From Caenorhabditis remanei (Eukaryota; Nematoda; Chromadorea; Rhabditida; Rhabditidae), in the NCBI RefSeq assembly GCF_010183535.1, contig NC_071329.1, forward strand, positions 9,300,001 through 9,364,000: 64,000 nucleotides of DNA. Reading direction: 5' to 3'. Shown piece by piece: positions 18,793-30,086 of this stretch. Position 1 is the stretch's first letter; each line of letters starts with the position of its first letter. The position numbers and the translations under genes are program-made. Under the pieces are notes generated by a model, which saw only the letters and a program-made list of their open reading frames with translations, searched no databases and was not told the DNA's origin.

Positions 18793-19616
18793 ATGCGTTG
18801 CGTGGTCCGTATCATTCTACTGACTTGTTTCATTTTTATCGCGTTCATTTATCTCGCAGTATCATATGCTAATTCCAAGATTGTAGTGGCTTTTGACGCT
18901 AACGGTGAGCCTTTTGTCTTCTGAAAACTCAAAAAGAATGCAAAATTACTAGCAGAAAGATGCACACAACCAAGTGAAAATAGTTTAGATATCTCTTAAA
19001 AGTTAGAATTGATCATAAATCGGTAACTTACCTTTGAAATCTTTATTCAAGATATTAAACCATTCTTTTTGATATGCTTTCAGCCATCTTATTAGGGTAA
19101 CTATAGAAGCAGTACTATCGCGTAGTCTCCTCACTCACAGTAGACACTCAATAGTTGGGAATAACACTTCATGATGATAACAAACTTTAAACATTTCCGA
19201 CTGCAATACGATTAAACTGTCAATTTCAGATGAAGAAGCACGTCGAATCCTCGATAGTGCAATTCCATCTCCAACAGTTGCGAGCCCGTTTAATAATACT
19301 GGACCACAATCAATGTCAGTATCGGTAGCATTAGTCCTGATTGTATCACTTATCAGTGTAGCACTTTTGATCACAGGTAATTAATGTTCATCTTCATTCC
19401 ACTTTTTGATTTCTTCTAACTTCAGGTATTATCATAATTGCCGTTACGCTAGATCCAACTTCAAATAGTGAAGAGGATGAAGAATCGGATCTGGAAATAG
19501 ATGAGCCATCGAATCCAACAAGAAAAAAGGATAAACAAATTGCAGATCCGAATAGTTATTATCCACGTTTTGATTATGACTTCAACAATTCGAATACGAT
19601 TCTCTCTGAACTGTGA
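18793..19616 (+). CDS. Small predicted membrane protein, 149 aa, function unknown
   Basis: Three exons join in phase: 18793-18904, 19230-19376, 19426-19616. A TTTTTTCAG acceptor ends at 18766, 26 nt before the ATG, and suggests trans-splicing. Residues 5-25 (RIILLTCFIFIAFIYLAVSY) form a signal peptide or first membrane segment. Residues 38-65 form a short polar loop with one N-glycosylation sequon (NNT). Residues 68-95 form a long hydrophobic helix (VALVLIVSLISVALLITG and on). The last 54 residues are acidic then basic (EEDEESDLEIDEPSNPTRKK) and end in a Tyr/Asn-rich tail. Topology looks like a type I single-pass or hairpin protein. I do not recognise a family. Phase agreement and good consensus sites support it as a real gene. 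Confidence 0.72.
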
Positions 19617-19806
19617 TTGACGATTCTTCGTTTTTTTTCCATTATTTTTACGGGTTTTCTAAGTTTCAAATAGTCTCGTTTATTATGATAAATGTAATAT
19701 GAACAAACAAAAAAAACCATGGCAAAAATCATTGAACAAGAATAAGAAACCAAGTGATGGATGGGTGTGGAAATGAAATGAATGCGTTAAACGTCTTCCT
19801 TCACAT

Positions 19807-21756
19807 TTACTTGAGTTGTGGGAACGACATTTGTGGCTTGAGCTCGGTGAGGGACTCGTTCCAGTATTGAGTAACTGTCTTCCATTGAGTGTAGAATTGA
19901 ATTCCAGCTTTTCCGTAGAAGTTGAGATCTCCGAGGAAGGAACCGCGAGAGCCAGTGAACGAGAACATCGGGAGTGGGACTGGGATTGGCACGTTGATTC
20001 CGATTTGTCCGACATCGACTTCATTGGTGAACTTTCTGGCGGTGGCACCGTTGCTGGTGAAGATGGCGGTTCCGTTTCCGTATGGGTTGTTGTTGATAAT
20101 TTCGATAGCTTCGTTGAGGTTCTCAGCTTCCATGACAACAAGTACTGGGCCGAAGATTTCCTCCTGAAAAATGTGGCTATAAACTAGAACTTTTCAGTTT
20201 CTACATACTCTGTAGCAGGTCATGTTTGGCTTGACTCCAGCAAGAATGGTTGGTCCAACAAAGTTTCCATTTTCAAATCCTGGAACAGTGATATTGGAAC
20301 CATCGAGTGGAATTTGTGCTCCCTCCTTTCTTGCGCTCTCGATAAGACGAAGAACGCGAGCCTTGGAATGCTTGGAGATAAGTGGTCCAATATCAGTATC
20401 TGGTTTCCATCCAGCATTAACCTTCAGGTTCTTAGCTTTCTCCACGAGCTCTGGGAGCCAGGCACGAGCCTCTCCGACGAGGACGGCGGTGGTGAGAGCC
20501 ATGCAACGTTGTCCAGCGGCTCCGAAAGCGGCAGCGGTGAGCTGATTAAGAGTTTGCTCCTTGTTGGCATCAGCCATGATGACTCCATGGTTTTTGGCTC
20601 CCATGTTGGATTGAACGCGTTTTCCGTTCTTGGATCCACGCTCGTAGATGTGCTTTCCCTGAAATGGAATTATACTTCAATATACTTCTGCAAGAAACTT
20701 ACAGCCGCATCTCCTCCAACGAAGGAAATAGCCTTGATATCTGGATTATCGCAGATAAAGTTGACAGCGGAGTGTTGTCCGTGAATAATGTTGACGCATC
20801 CATCTGGAACTCCAGCCTCCTTGGCGAGTTCAACAAGAAGTTGAGCTGCTCCTGGGTCTTGCTCAGATGGCTTGATGACCATGGTGTTTCCAGTGGCCAA
20901 AGCAATTGGGAACATCCAAAGTGGGATCATAGCTGGGAAGTTGAATGGGCAGATTCCAGCAGTGACTCCGAGTGGAATTCTGTAGGAGTGTGTATCCATA
21001 TCGCGAGAAACATTTGGAAGAGTCTCTCCCATCATGAGAGATGGAACGGAGCAAGCGTGCTCGACAACTTGAAGACCTCTGCTAACATCTCCCTCAGCAT
21101 CTGGAAGCGTTTTTCCTTGCTCAATGGTGATGCTCTCAGCAAGTTTCTTCATGTCTCTCTTGATAAGAGCTTGAAGTTTGAACATGCATTGTTGACGAGT
21201 AAGTGGAGATCTGGAAGGATTTTCAGATGAACCAGATGATTTATAATGAAGAGGTTTACTAACGTATTCTTCCAAGTGTTAAAGGCGTTCTTTGCCGAAT
21301 CAACAGCAGCTTGCATCTCAGCTTGAGTAGCGTTTGGAACAAGTGCGATAACCTCGTTGGTAGCTGGGTTAGTCAGCTCGACGAAGTCAGTTGATTTCGA
21401 TTCGACAGACTGTCCATCGATCCACAGCTTGACAGTCTAAAATGAGTCTGTTTTGTGAAAATGCCCACATAAATATTTTATCTTACTGGAGCAGCAGCTG
21501 CAGACTTGGAAGTGCTGAAGTAGGCGAATTGGTTGCATTTAGTCTGAAATTAGGAATTTCTTCGAAGAATTTGTATTTCTTATTTCTAGTTGATTCTTTG
21601 ATTTCTATCTCGCTAGTTTCTGTTTCTTTTTGATTTCAACGAAAACCAACAACTGTCAAACTGATTGCAGCCAACACACGTGTCGCCTGTTTCTGTGATG
21701 TGTGAAGTGTCTCACGAGAAAATTCCTACCTGGACACGAGCAAGACGAGACAACAT
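19807..21756 (-). CDS. alh-8: Methylmalonate-semialdehyde dehydrogenase (acylating), mitochondrial
   Basis: CoA-acylating aldehyde dehydrogenase (ALDH6 type): converts methylmalonate semialdehyde to propionyl-CoA and malonate semialdehyde to acetyl-CoA, in valine and pyrimidine breakdown in mitochondria. Six exons (minus): 21730-21756, 21487-21543, 21264-21436, 20703-21210, 20209-20658, 19807-20163; product 523 aa. The N-terminus ([20 protein letters not shown]) is a mitochondrial presequence, Arg/Ser-rich with no acids. ALDH signatures are present: [45 protein letters not shown] and the catalytic Cys in GQRCMAL, followed by [10 protein letters not shown]. The [11 protein letters not shown] segment, where other ALDHs have a catalytic Glu, is typical of the acylating ALDH6 subgroup. 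Length matches the C. elegans ALH-8 I recall. Confidence 0.95.
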
Positions 21757-22521
21757 TTTTGACGCTTGTACCGCAAGTTTTAGAGCTGAAAAATAATGAA
21801 ATCAAATGAATGAAGATGGTGAAAGCGTGAGACAGATAACAGAAGATGGGCGGTGAAATCGAAAAAAGAAACAATGCCGCGTGCGAATGACGGATAAAAA
21901 AAATGAACGATGCAAAACTAAACATTACTGATCACTTTCCGCTTTTAGAAATTGGTAAATTAACACAAAATATAGGAATGATAAGGTATGGGAGAGTTCA
22001 GTAGAAGAGCAAATGATTGTTTCTATTTCTTGTGAGTTTGAAGAAGAAGGAGGAGTGGCAAATAGGCCAACCCAGAACAGTTGCTTCACAGAGACAGCAA
22101 AAAAAAGAAAGAAAAGAGTGAGAGTGAGAAGGGATAGCACATGAGATGAAGAGACGACAGCACGTGGTAAAAAGACCTGCAACTGCCCACCATTTGACCC
22201 GTGTGCACTTGGAAACGTGATCGATCGTCTCAAAACTTAGACACACAGAAATACGAAATGAACAAGAACCAAGGGTAATGTGATAAGAATGTCAACATTA
22301 TCAGTTATTAACAGCCGATCTGTGAAATTTTTTATGATAAAAATAAGAAACAACACTTGACACTAGTAATTACTGTAGGATTGAAAATATTATAACAAAA
22401 ACAACAGAAGGAATACACTTTGCATTAAATATATAGGTTTGAATGGGAGGTGCAACAAAATGTATCAGTTTAGAGGGTTGTATTGCGATAAAAAATGGTA
22501 AGATATTGAAAGGATAACATT
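21757..22521. other. Intergenic region upstream of alh-8
   Basis: 765 nt between two minus-strand genes. It should contain the alh-8 promoter and the 3' UTR of the next gene. The open frames in it are short and have no splice-supported extension. Confidence 0.45.
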
Positions 22522-24190
22522 TTAGTTCCACTTATCAACAGAGATATCCAAGAGAGCAGGATCCTGATAGCTGGTAGGGAAACTGCGTTGCTTGGCAATA
22601 AACAAGGAGGCTTCTGTTTCATTCTGAAAATTTTAGACGTGGCCCATATTATTGTCAAACAGACAAACCTCATTCAGCATTGCTACATCGTCCGCTGTAA
22701 CGAAAGAGGACCGAAGCCAATAGATGTAGACGCACTGAAGAACAATAGCTGAGACCAAAATAAGACAACAAATCATCAACCACATAACAGCGTTGAAAGG
22801 TTCAATTGGCGTTGGAGTCTGAAAATTTAACATAGCTCATGAGCCGATTATAATATCAAACTCACTCTGAGCTTCATGTAGTCCTCCTGCTCTTTTTCAC
22901 ACTGGATTCTGTTATACTTGGATCTGTCCCGCAGCATGCAATAATCGTTGTTCCTGGCATAGAGATTAAAGAATAATAATAAATAATTATATTAATACCG
23001 GATAATCAAAATTGTTCTCTTTTTTGGGAAGTTCTTGACCTTTGCGTCCATTTCACAGTTGATCGTTAATTCAGATTTTGGAGAAGTGATGAATGAGGAT
23101 AGAATTCGAGAATCGCCATCATCATTTTCATTTTCATAGCCGAAAAGCACGCTTTTGGATGCACTGTAAAAAGGCTAATCCGTATTATAAGTGTGTGCCA
23201 TCAACTAACCCCATAAGCGTTTCTTTTGGAGCCACCTGTTGCAATTGTGTTGCACCCCACGTTGCATAATGTTTTCCTGATTTGGCACCAGACAGTAGAT
23301 GAAGGAGATCATGCAACGGTGCTTCGAAAAGCAGAACTTGATTATGGACCTTCTCTTTGTAGTAAACTTTATTCGAATATGGATCTTCGACCCAGCCGTA
23401 TCGATTTTGAGTAATGTTCAACTTCCGATTGAATAACGTAAGCATGGCGAATTCGTCTGAAAATTCAGAAAAGATGTTTTGAATCGGAATAAGAACTGAC
23501 TGGTGAAAACTTCTCGGATGTAATAACTTGTAACATCGAATCCTTCGGCAGAGGGATAGAAAAGGTAAAGCACGTGGCTCATTGTATCAAAAATACTTTG
23601 TGGCTGAAAGATGTGTTGAAATCTATTATCACAGAGATAAGAATCGAACTAACCTTCTCTTTTGGGTTTCTAATGAACATTTTCATTTTGTATTTGTTTA
23701 AGTCTGCACTTTCCTCATCAGAGTTTTCCAAAGTCGGTGAAAGCTTACTTTTGAATGATTTTAGATTCTAAATGCTTTATTAAAATTTAAAATTACTCTT
23801 AACTACTTACATTCAGAGACGAAACGTCAGCAGTGTAATAGTCCGCTCTCTCTTTAATAATCAACAATTTTGGAGGAAGAATACCACTTGGATCTCTCAT
23901 TAGATGAATATGGACGTTTTTGGAATGAGTGGAGTCACTGAAACTATCGGATTGTATAGCTGAATTCTTCCCTAGTTCTACCTGCTCAGTTTTGCACTGT
24001 TCATAACTTGCGGGCAATTTCCATGAGAAATGTTAACTTCGGAGAATCTATTGTTGCCATCCTGTGCTAAAAAAATGTATTGCTCCGTTTGTAGAATGTC
24101 ACTGATCGAATGGGAAGTCTCTCCAGCGCAGATTAGCGCAGTGAATGTGAGAAACAATACAGCAACGAAAAGTTGCTGTAAGTTCCGCAT
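22522..24190 (-). CDS. Type I single-pass membrane protein, 434 aa, function unknown
   Basis: Nine exons (minus) keep one frame: 23982-24190, 23811-23937, 23654-23767, 23501-23603, 23210-23456, 22999-23163, 22866-22953, 22669-22818, 22522-22623. Several introns are only 43-50 nt. The product starts with a clear signal peptide (MRNLQQLFVAVLFLTFTALICAG), then about 335 residues of probably lumenal or extracellular sequence with several cysteines. One membrane helix follows at about 361-386 (AVMWLMICCLILVSAIVLQCV), then a tail of about 48 residues. I recognise no domain. It lies downstream of ldh-1 on the same strand, with about 375 nt between the coding parts and good trans-splice acceptors at 24195-24197 and 24292-24294, so it may be the second gene of an operon; that is inference. 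Confidence 0.85.
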
Positions 24191-24564
24191 GTTTCTGAAG
24201 AAAATCTTTTTTAGACAAAATGCCAATATTATTGAGTTGAAAAATGTCTGAACATAAAAACATTCTCTAAATCGCACCGCTTCGAGGTAAACTGAAAAAT
24301 ATTTAAATTTATAAAAAATTAAAGGTACACTCGATTTTGAGCTAGCAATATTTCGCAGCGCCTACAGTACTACGACGCGGGTATTCAAATCTGTTCGATA
24401 TAGCATAAAAACCAGCCGGGCTGTAGAAAATATTTTAAAATATCTTTTCCAGAAATTAAATAATAAGTAATGAAAAATGGGTGAGACTATTTATTTATTT
24501 GTGAGATTCTGTGACAAAATGGATAATACATAGCATTAATTGTATTCTTTGAAATATTATTTGT
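24191..24564 (-). other. Possible intercistronic region between ldh-1 and the type I membrane protein gene
   Basis: Reading down the minus strand, AATAAA signals (TTTATT on +, about 24490-24500) occur about 65-75 nt past the ldh-1 stop. Two acceptors, TATTTTTCAG ending at 24292 and TTTTCTTCAG ending at 24195, then precede the next ATG. Poly(A)-to-acceptor spacing of roughly 200 nt fits a Caenorhabditis operon, but a separate promoter is not excluded. Confidence 0.4.
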
Positions 24565-25682
24565 TTACATGACGATGCCGTTTTGAACTTCCAGAAGAGC
24601 TTTTGCGGACTTGTTCAATTTTTCGACCTCAACCTCAGTGAGATGTTGCTTAACGACATGGGTGAGACCAGCAGACCCAAGAACAACTGGGAGTGAAAGG
24701 TAGACGTCGTCGTTGATTCCATGGAATCCCTGAATCAGTTAGTTATAGTACCACAACTAGAAAGAAAGTGTTTACCTTAACATTTGTTGAAAGAGCGAAG
24801 ACATTACGAGAGTTGCTGAAAATGCCTTGAGCGATCTTAGCAACAGAAAGCCCAATAGCCCAGGAAGTGTAACCCTTCAGCTTGATGATTTCGTAGGCGC
24901 TGTCTACGACCTTCTTGTGAATTTCAGCTTCCCAGTGTTCGTTGTCAGTTTTCTCTCCAATATCTGGTTTAACATCATGAAGAGTGACTCCAGCCACATT
25001 AACTCCTGACCAGACGGCAACACTCGAATCTCCATGTTCTCCAATGATCCATCCGTGGCAAGAAGATGGGGCAATATTCAACTTTTCTGACAGCAAGAAG
25101 CGGAAACGAGCCGAATCGAGATTGGTTCCAGATCCGAAGACACGCTCCCGTGGAAGTCCTGACAGTTTCCAGGTGACATAAGTGAGAACGTCGACTGGAT
25201 TGGAGACGACGAGAATGCAAGTTTCCGGAGAGTACTTGACGAGTTGTGGGATGATTCCCTTGAAAATCTCAACGTTTCTTTGCACCAGCGAGAGACGAGT
25301 TTCTCCCTCACGTTGGCGAGCACCTGCTGTCACGACGCACAGTTTAGAGCCAGCAGTGATTGAGTAGTCTGAATAATAGACAATTATTTTTAGAATTTTA
25401 ACCCAGTAATAATAGAAAAAATGTATTGAGAAACTGACCAGTATCAGCCTTGACGGTGCAATGACGAGTGAAAGCAAGACCGTGTTGAAGATCCATCATC
25501 TCTCCTTTCAACTTGTCGGCAACGACATCAACCAGGCACAGCTCGTTGGCAATGTTTTGTTGGAGAATTGAATAGGCACAAGCCATTCCTACTTGACCAA
25601 CTCCAACGACAGTCACCTTTCCATGACTGTTCTCAACCGCTGGAGCGATTTCAGCGAATACTTCCTTGATAGTGCTCGCCAT
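24565..25682 (-). CDS. ldh-1: L-lactate dehydrogenase, 333 aa
   Basis: Interconverts pyruvate and lactate with NADH/NAD+ in the cytosol. Three exons (minus): 25439-25682, 24776-25368, 24565-24729. The 333-aa length is that of metazoan LDH. The Rossmann NAD loop [14 protein letters not shown] is near residues 25-38, the active-site loop with [17 protein letters not shown] follows, the catalytic His is in [10 protein letters not shown], and the substrate-binding Arg is in [13 protein letters not shown]. The Gln in GARQREGET, rather than Arg, marks lactate rather than malate specificity. An acceptor (TTTATTTCAG) ends one base before the ATG, so the mRNA is probably trans-spliced. The sequence agrees closely with the C. 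elegans LDH-1 I remember. Confidence 0.97.
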
Positions 25683-27623
25683 GCTGAAATAAACTAAATG
25701 TTGAAAAGGTTGGAGAAGTAAGAAAATGACTGTGATTTAGATTTTAGGAGACAGAGTCTAGAGCAAGTGACTAGTTCCAATTCTTCAAAAAAAAATCGAA
25801 TGGCCCTTGTGGGCCGAGCGGCAGGCGCGCAAAGTACGTGCAAAACGCGAGAACTGAGAAAGAGCATTGAAGATGGAGAGATGCAGAATGGCAGAGGACT
25901 AGATTCAATTCAGCAGGCAAAAAAAAGAAGAAGGAAGGGCGGCAAGTCTGATGGAAGTCGAAAAAAAGAGAAGAAGACACGAAAATTTGTGTTGTTTCAT
26001 AGTCAGTATCAATAAATCGGAAGATCATTGTTTGGCCTTTGGACTAGAAATTTCAAAAGTTGAAACCTTTAAAAATGAAGAATTTTTTGAAGCCACCAAT
26101 CAGATTTTGGAGAATTCGGAAATCAAAAGGCTTATATATCTAACACACTTTGCATCTAGAATGAAAAATAAATTTTGCTGAATGGGTGAATAGAAAAACA
26201 AGTTAATGTCATAAACTCGGTGTTTGGTCGTTCAGTCAGTGAAGAGTAAACACAAACATGTACTATGAAACCTTCCTGTAGATCTGATCGAATCGGAGAA
26301 AACCTTCACTCACCTCTCCATTTTCAGCAGAATGTAGATGACGTTGTTTGCTTGATGCTGAAAAATGAATGCTTAATGAAACGAAATATTGAGGTTTCTG
26401 GAGCAAATACATGGGGATTACGAAGGAAATGAAGTAAGACATGAGGAGAAAAGAAGGAGAAACTAGAGAACATCTGGGACTGAAAGTGAATAAAAATGCG
26501 CCAAGAGCTGAAGAAGAGAATGCAGAGAAAACACACCCTAGATGATGCAAAAGGGATGACGACTTGTGAGCTTTCGAAATACGGAATGATGCAATTGAGA
26601 CTCCATAACGGGAACGAATGACCTTTTAGGAGGACTATTAAGATCCAAGGGGTGTTTCAGGGAATATAATTGTTGGCTCGATCTATAAACTCGAATGTGT
26701 CAAATGAGCACGTAGTTGTATTCCATAAAAATCGTTCGGACAGTTTGTACCCAAGGTTTTGGTTCACTAAACGAAAAAGTTGTGAAAAATCTGTTAGATT
26801 ATCTAAGTTATCAGACCAGCGAGCAGACTATATTTACTCAGAGCATATAAACTTTCACGGAAGTTTGTGAGTGATCTCTCTGGTTATACAGTACTCAGTT
26901 TTCTGCAGTGTACCGTAATATGAACTTGAAGAAATTGCAATTTCATTCAAGAACAATGCACTTTTGAAACAAGTCAAGTCTTTTAATTTTTTTTTCCACA
27001 TGAATAAATTATCAAAACGTTTATTTTTCTCCAGGGACATCAGAAAATGGAAAGAGGAAAAATAGAAAAGACTTGTGATTTAGAAGCAAGTGCACTGCTC
27101 AGCGAGCAAGTTTCTATTAGGAAAAACGGGCTCGTTTTTCTTTTTTTCTTCTTCTTTTCCGGATTATGCTACTGCGCAAAGCGACTCTAATTGAAAAGGA
27201 AGGAAGAGAATAACAAGAAAATATTATGATGATTGAGTGTAAACTTGATTGATTTTCGTATAGCCTTCAGGTTTTTCTCATTTTTTTATCAAGAGCTCTG
27301 ACGATGCATTTGAAGGAATGAAACTGGAAATGAAAGAATAAAAGTGAGAACATGAACAAGAGATTGGACTAATCTGGCTATAAAAGGCTTCTTCTACTTT
27401 TCGAATCTGCACGTTTCAGCTGATTTTTCTCGTCGTTCCCATAGAAACCGTCGTTGGTTTTTTAATATGTTTTTTGATTTATTGAACACGAATTTTATTC
27501 TGAGAATAGAATAGAAAAGAAAACGGAGCCTGAAGTATGGTTGTTTTGAACAAGAAATCGAATATGAGATAACCGTATTAAAATTTTGGAGTGTACAGAA
27601 AAAGGAAAAAGAAGAAAAACAAG
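25683..27623. other. Intergenic region upstream of ldh-1
   Basis: About 1.9 kb of AT-rich DNA holding the presumed ldh-1 promoter (directly to the right of 25683) and the 3' flank of the next minus-strand gene. Purine-rich (GAA/AAG) stretches occur at 25910-25980 and 26450-26530. No exon chain or RNA gene was recognised. Confidence 0.45.
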
Positions 27624-28608
27624 TTAGACTGGAGGCATTGGAATATCTGGAACTGCGGCTTGAGGTGGAAGTGTTCCTGTTTCGACAATAGTGTCTACGT
27701 TGATTCCTGGTGGACCTCCACGAGCTTTTCGAACCTAAAAAATTTAAATTGTTTTCAATTTCGAGTATCTTTTTTTCATTTAATATATATTTTTAAACAA
27801 TATCGTACCTCGTTTTCTTTCTCAGCTGCATCAACTCGAGTCATTTCTTCATCAGTCGGAGGAGGTGGAGGAACAATTCCTGGATTAAGTGAACCTGCTC
27901 CTGGTTCAACTCCACCGAAAAGTGGACCAGTAGGTGTTGGAGCAATTGGTCCCGGAGCTGGTTCAGGAACCGGTGGGACAGCGACAGAAGGTACCGGAGG
28001 AACGGGTACTGGAGCAGGAACAGGGACTGCAGGTGCAACTTCTGGAGGTGGAGGAGGAGCAATTGGTTGAGTTACAACTGGTGGGACAACTGGAGATGGT
28101 TGTGCTGGATAGAATTGGGAAGGACGTCCATATGAGGATGCTGGACGAGAATATGGAGAATACGTGGGCTCAGGACGACTGTATGAAGACTTTGGTGGTC
28201 CATAACTGGATTGAGGAGAACTATAACTTGAAGGTCTTCCGTAACTAGAACCATATCCTCTGTTTCCATATTGATTCTGATTCCAATCATTCTGATTTTG
28301 ATTTTGATTCCAATTCTGATATGGATTGTAATTGTTCTGATTCTGATTCCATTGGTCGCCTCCGTAACTAGGTCGAGAATATGAACTAGACATGTAGGCA
28401 CCTCGACGGCTCCTGAAATATGAACAAGTTTTCATGAAGTCACTATAAAGCTGAATTTTTATTAATTGAAGATATGTATGAAAAACTGTTTTCAAAATTA
28501 GAAAAGAATTGAAATTCATAGATATTCATTTTGGACTTACCTTACAATTATCGTAGAATTAGAAATAGAAATAGAAATAATAAAAATAAGAAAGGGAAGT
28601 GAAAACAT
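27624..28608 (-). CDS. Secreted low-complexity protein rich in Asn/Gln/Tyr and Pro, 260 aa
   Basis: Three exons (minus): 28541-28608, 27809-28412, 27624-27734. The N-terminus MFSLPFLIFIISISISNST is a signal peptide followed by a basic SRRG site. The mature protein has three parts: an Asn/Gln/Trp/Tyr-rich stretch (QNQNNYNPYQNW-like), a Ser/Tyr/Pro/Arg stretch with repeated SSYGRP/SYSRP units, and a Pro/Val/Ala stretch (PVPAPVPVPPVP-like). It ends in a more ordered tail, VRKARGGPPGINVDTIVETG. The composition resembles nematode structural or prion-like (pqn/abu class) secreted proteins, perhaps of cuticle or pharynx; that is a guess from composition. Low-complexity sequence also gives long antisense open frames here, which I discount. 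Confidence 0.8.
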
Positions 28609-29490
28609 CTTGAACGCAATATCAGCAGATCAATACGAAAAGAAGAGAAAACGATACGGATGGAGAACGACTGGTCAGGTAACCTGTCTTCTTCTCATTT
28701 CTCCTCCTTATACTCATTCGACAAGAAGTGGGCGGGCGAGAAAACGAATTGAAAAATGAGTCAAAATTTGACGAACTTTGGGAAAAAATGGAAAGACAAA
28801 AGCATACGATGACCTGTTACCAGTTGGAAAAATGACCCTGACGAGTGGACGATCGATGCGTCATCTTTTTAATTGAAAATTCGTTGCTAAAAGGAAAAGA
28901 AAAAGCAGAAAAAGTGTAATTTTAAAAATGTTCCGATGACTAGGAAATCAATCTGCAGAAAAACAATTTTCAATAAAAATAACAGTAGTTTGAGACATTT
29001 TGACCAATCGCATTGCTGTGTGAGCAAGTTTCCTGGTTACTGTAGGTTACTGTAGGTTACTGTAGGATTACTATAGTATTTTCGTACTACGATCGACGCA
29101 CGTCGGAATAGTTTTCCATTTCGTAATTCATACGCTCCGAGTGCAATAGAGACCTATCGAATCCAACAACTTGTTTTCATATACTTCCCAAACATCTCAA
29201 ATTACCAATCGTCTTGTCATATTATTTTCTCTCTAGGAGGCATCATTTCCGTTGATAATTCGTTATTCCATTCGCAGAATGACACGGAAACAAACCGAAA
29301 CAATTTCTGATTTGATCGTCGACCATTTGTTCTATTAAGACTACTTTTATTCGTCCTCTAATGTGTTTTAATGTCGAAAACCCATGAAACCAGATAGACA
29401 ATTTTTTTGATACCCGATAAAACAAGAAAAGTAAAAGATGATATCGAATGACGTGGAAACAGAAAATACAGAAAAAGACACGTGAATTCA
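28609..29490. other. Intergenic region with a short tandem repeat
   Basis: AT-rich spacer between two minus-strand genes. It includes three direct copies of GGTTACTGTA at 29035-29064 followed by a degenerate fourth. No gene was recognised; open frames in the 29243-29491 part look random. Confidence 0.4.
29035..29064. repeat. Tandem repeat, 3 x 10 bp (GGTTACTGTA)
   Basis: Three perfect adjacent copies of a 10-mer, with a degenerate continuation GGATTACTAT to 29074. Likely a small dispersed-repeat remnant. Confidence 0.8.
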
Positions 29491-30086
29491 TCAGACATAA
29501 CTGGGTTTCAGGACTGAATCTTTTCGTTGAATCGCCTCTGTAATACGGTAACGAGCCAGATTTTGGTTTCGAACGGTGACGAATCCTCTGTATAAAATAT
29601 GAGATAATTTGATGGAAACCACGAGGACAATTGTGAGAATAACTCCAGTCAAAACGAAGAATTCAGCATTTGTTAATCCTTCTGAAAATGACGAAAACCG
29701 AGTTTTCTTGCAATGAGACTTATGAAAACATACGATCACTTGTTGTATGATAATATTGAACCAAATTGAATATCGACAATAAAGTAGCAATCCACCAAAC
29801 AATGACGAATAATGCGAATGTTGTTAGAAAGATCAGCTGAAATATGATTTACAAAAACAGTATTCCATCACATAAATACCTGCAAAGTGAGCCATGGAAC
29901 CATAAAACATTCAATCAGACGAAATGCTCCAATGATATAAAAGGTGGTGAAAACCGAGTGAACAGTGAAAATACCAGCGAAAACGGCAGATAGTGGATTC
30001 CCATCTAATCGACAATGAATGTATTCGAAAACTGCCAGAGAGATTTCACTGATAAGGATAATTGTAGCCACCACGATAGAAGCAAA
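29491..30086 (-). CDS. Four-transmembrane protein, about 167 aa, function unknown (5' end uncertain)
   Basis: Three coding exons are well supported (minus): 29880-30086, 29734-29836, 29491-29681, all in one frame. They encode four hydrophobic helices: ASIVVATIILISEISLAVF, AVFAGIFTVHSVFTTFYII, IFLTTFALFVIVWWIATLL and FVLTGVILTIVLVVSIKLS. A basic tail with VRNQNLARYRITEAIQRKD and a C-terminal PSYV follow. The shape resembles small nematode tetraspan proteins; no family is claimed. The first exon begins at an acceptor (CATTGCAG) with no usable ATG in frame upstream. A phase-compatible start would be an exon ending in ATG at 30662-30664 followed by GTAAGT, giving a 575-nt first intron. This is a hypothesis. 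Confidence 0.75.

Noticed and set aside
19683..20784. Long antisense and off-frame ORFs across alh-8
   Set aside because: Shadows of the conserved alh-8 exons, whose in-frame translation carries all ALDH motifs.
27591..28248. Gly-rich and Gln/Glu-rich plus-strand frames opposite the secreted Pro-rich gene
   Set aside because: Antisense of Pro/Gln codon runs; the minus-strand reading has a signal peptide and phased introns.
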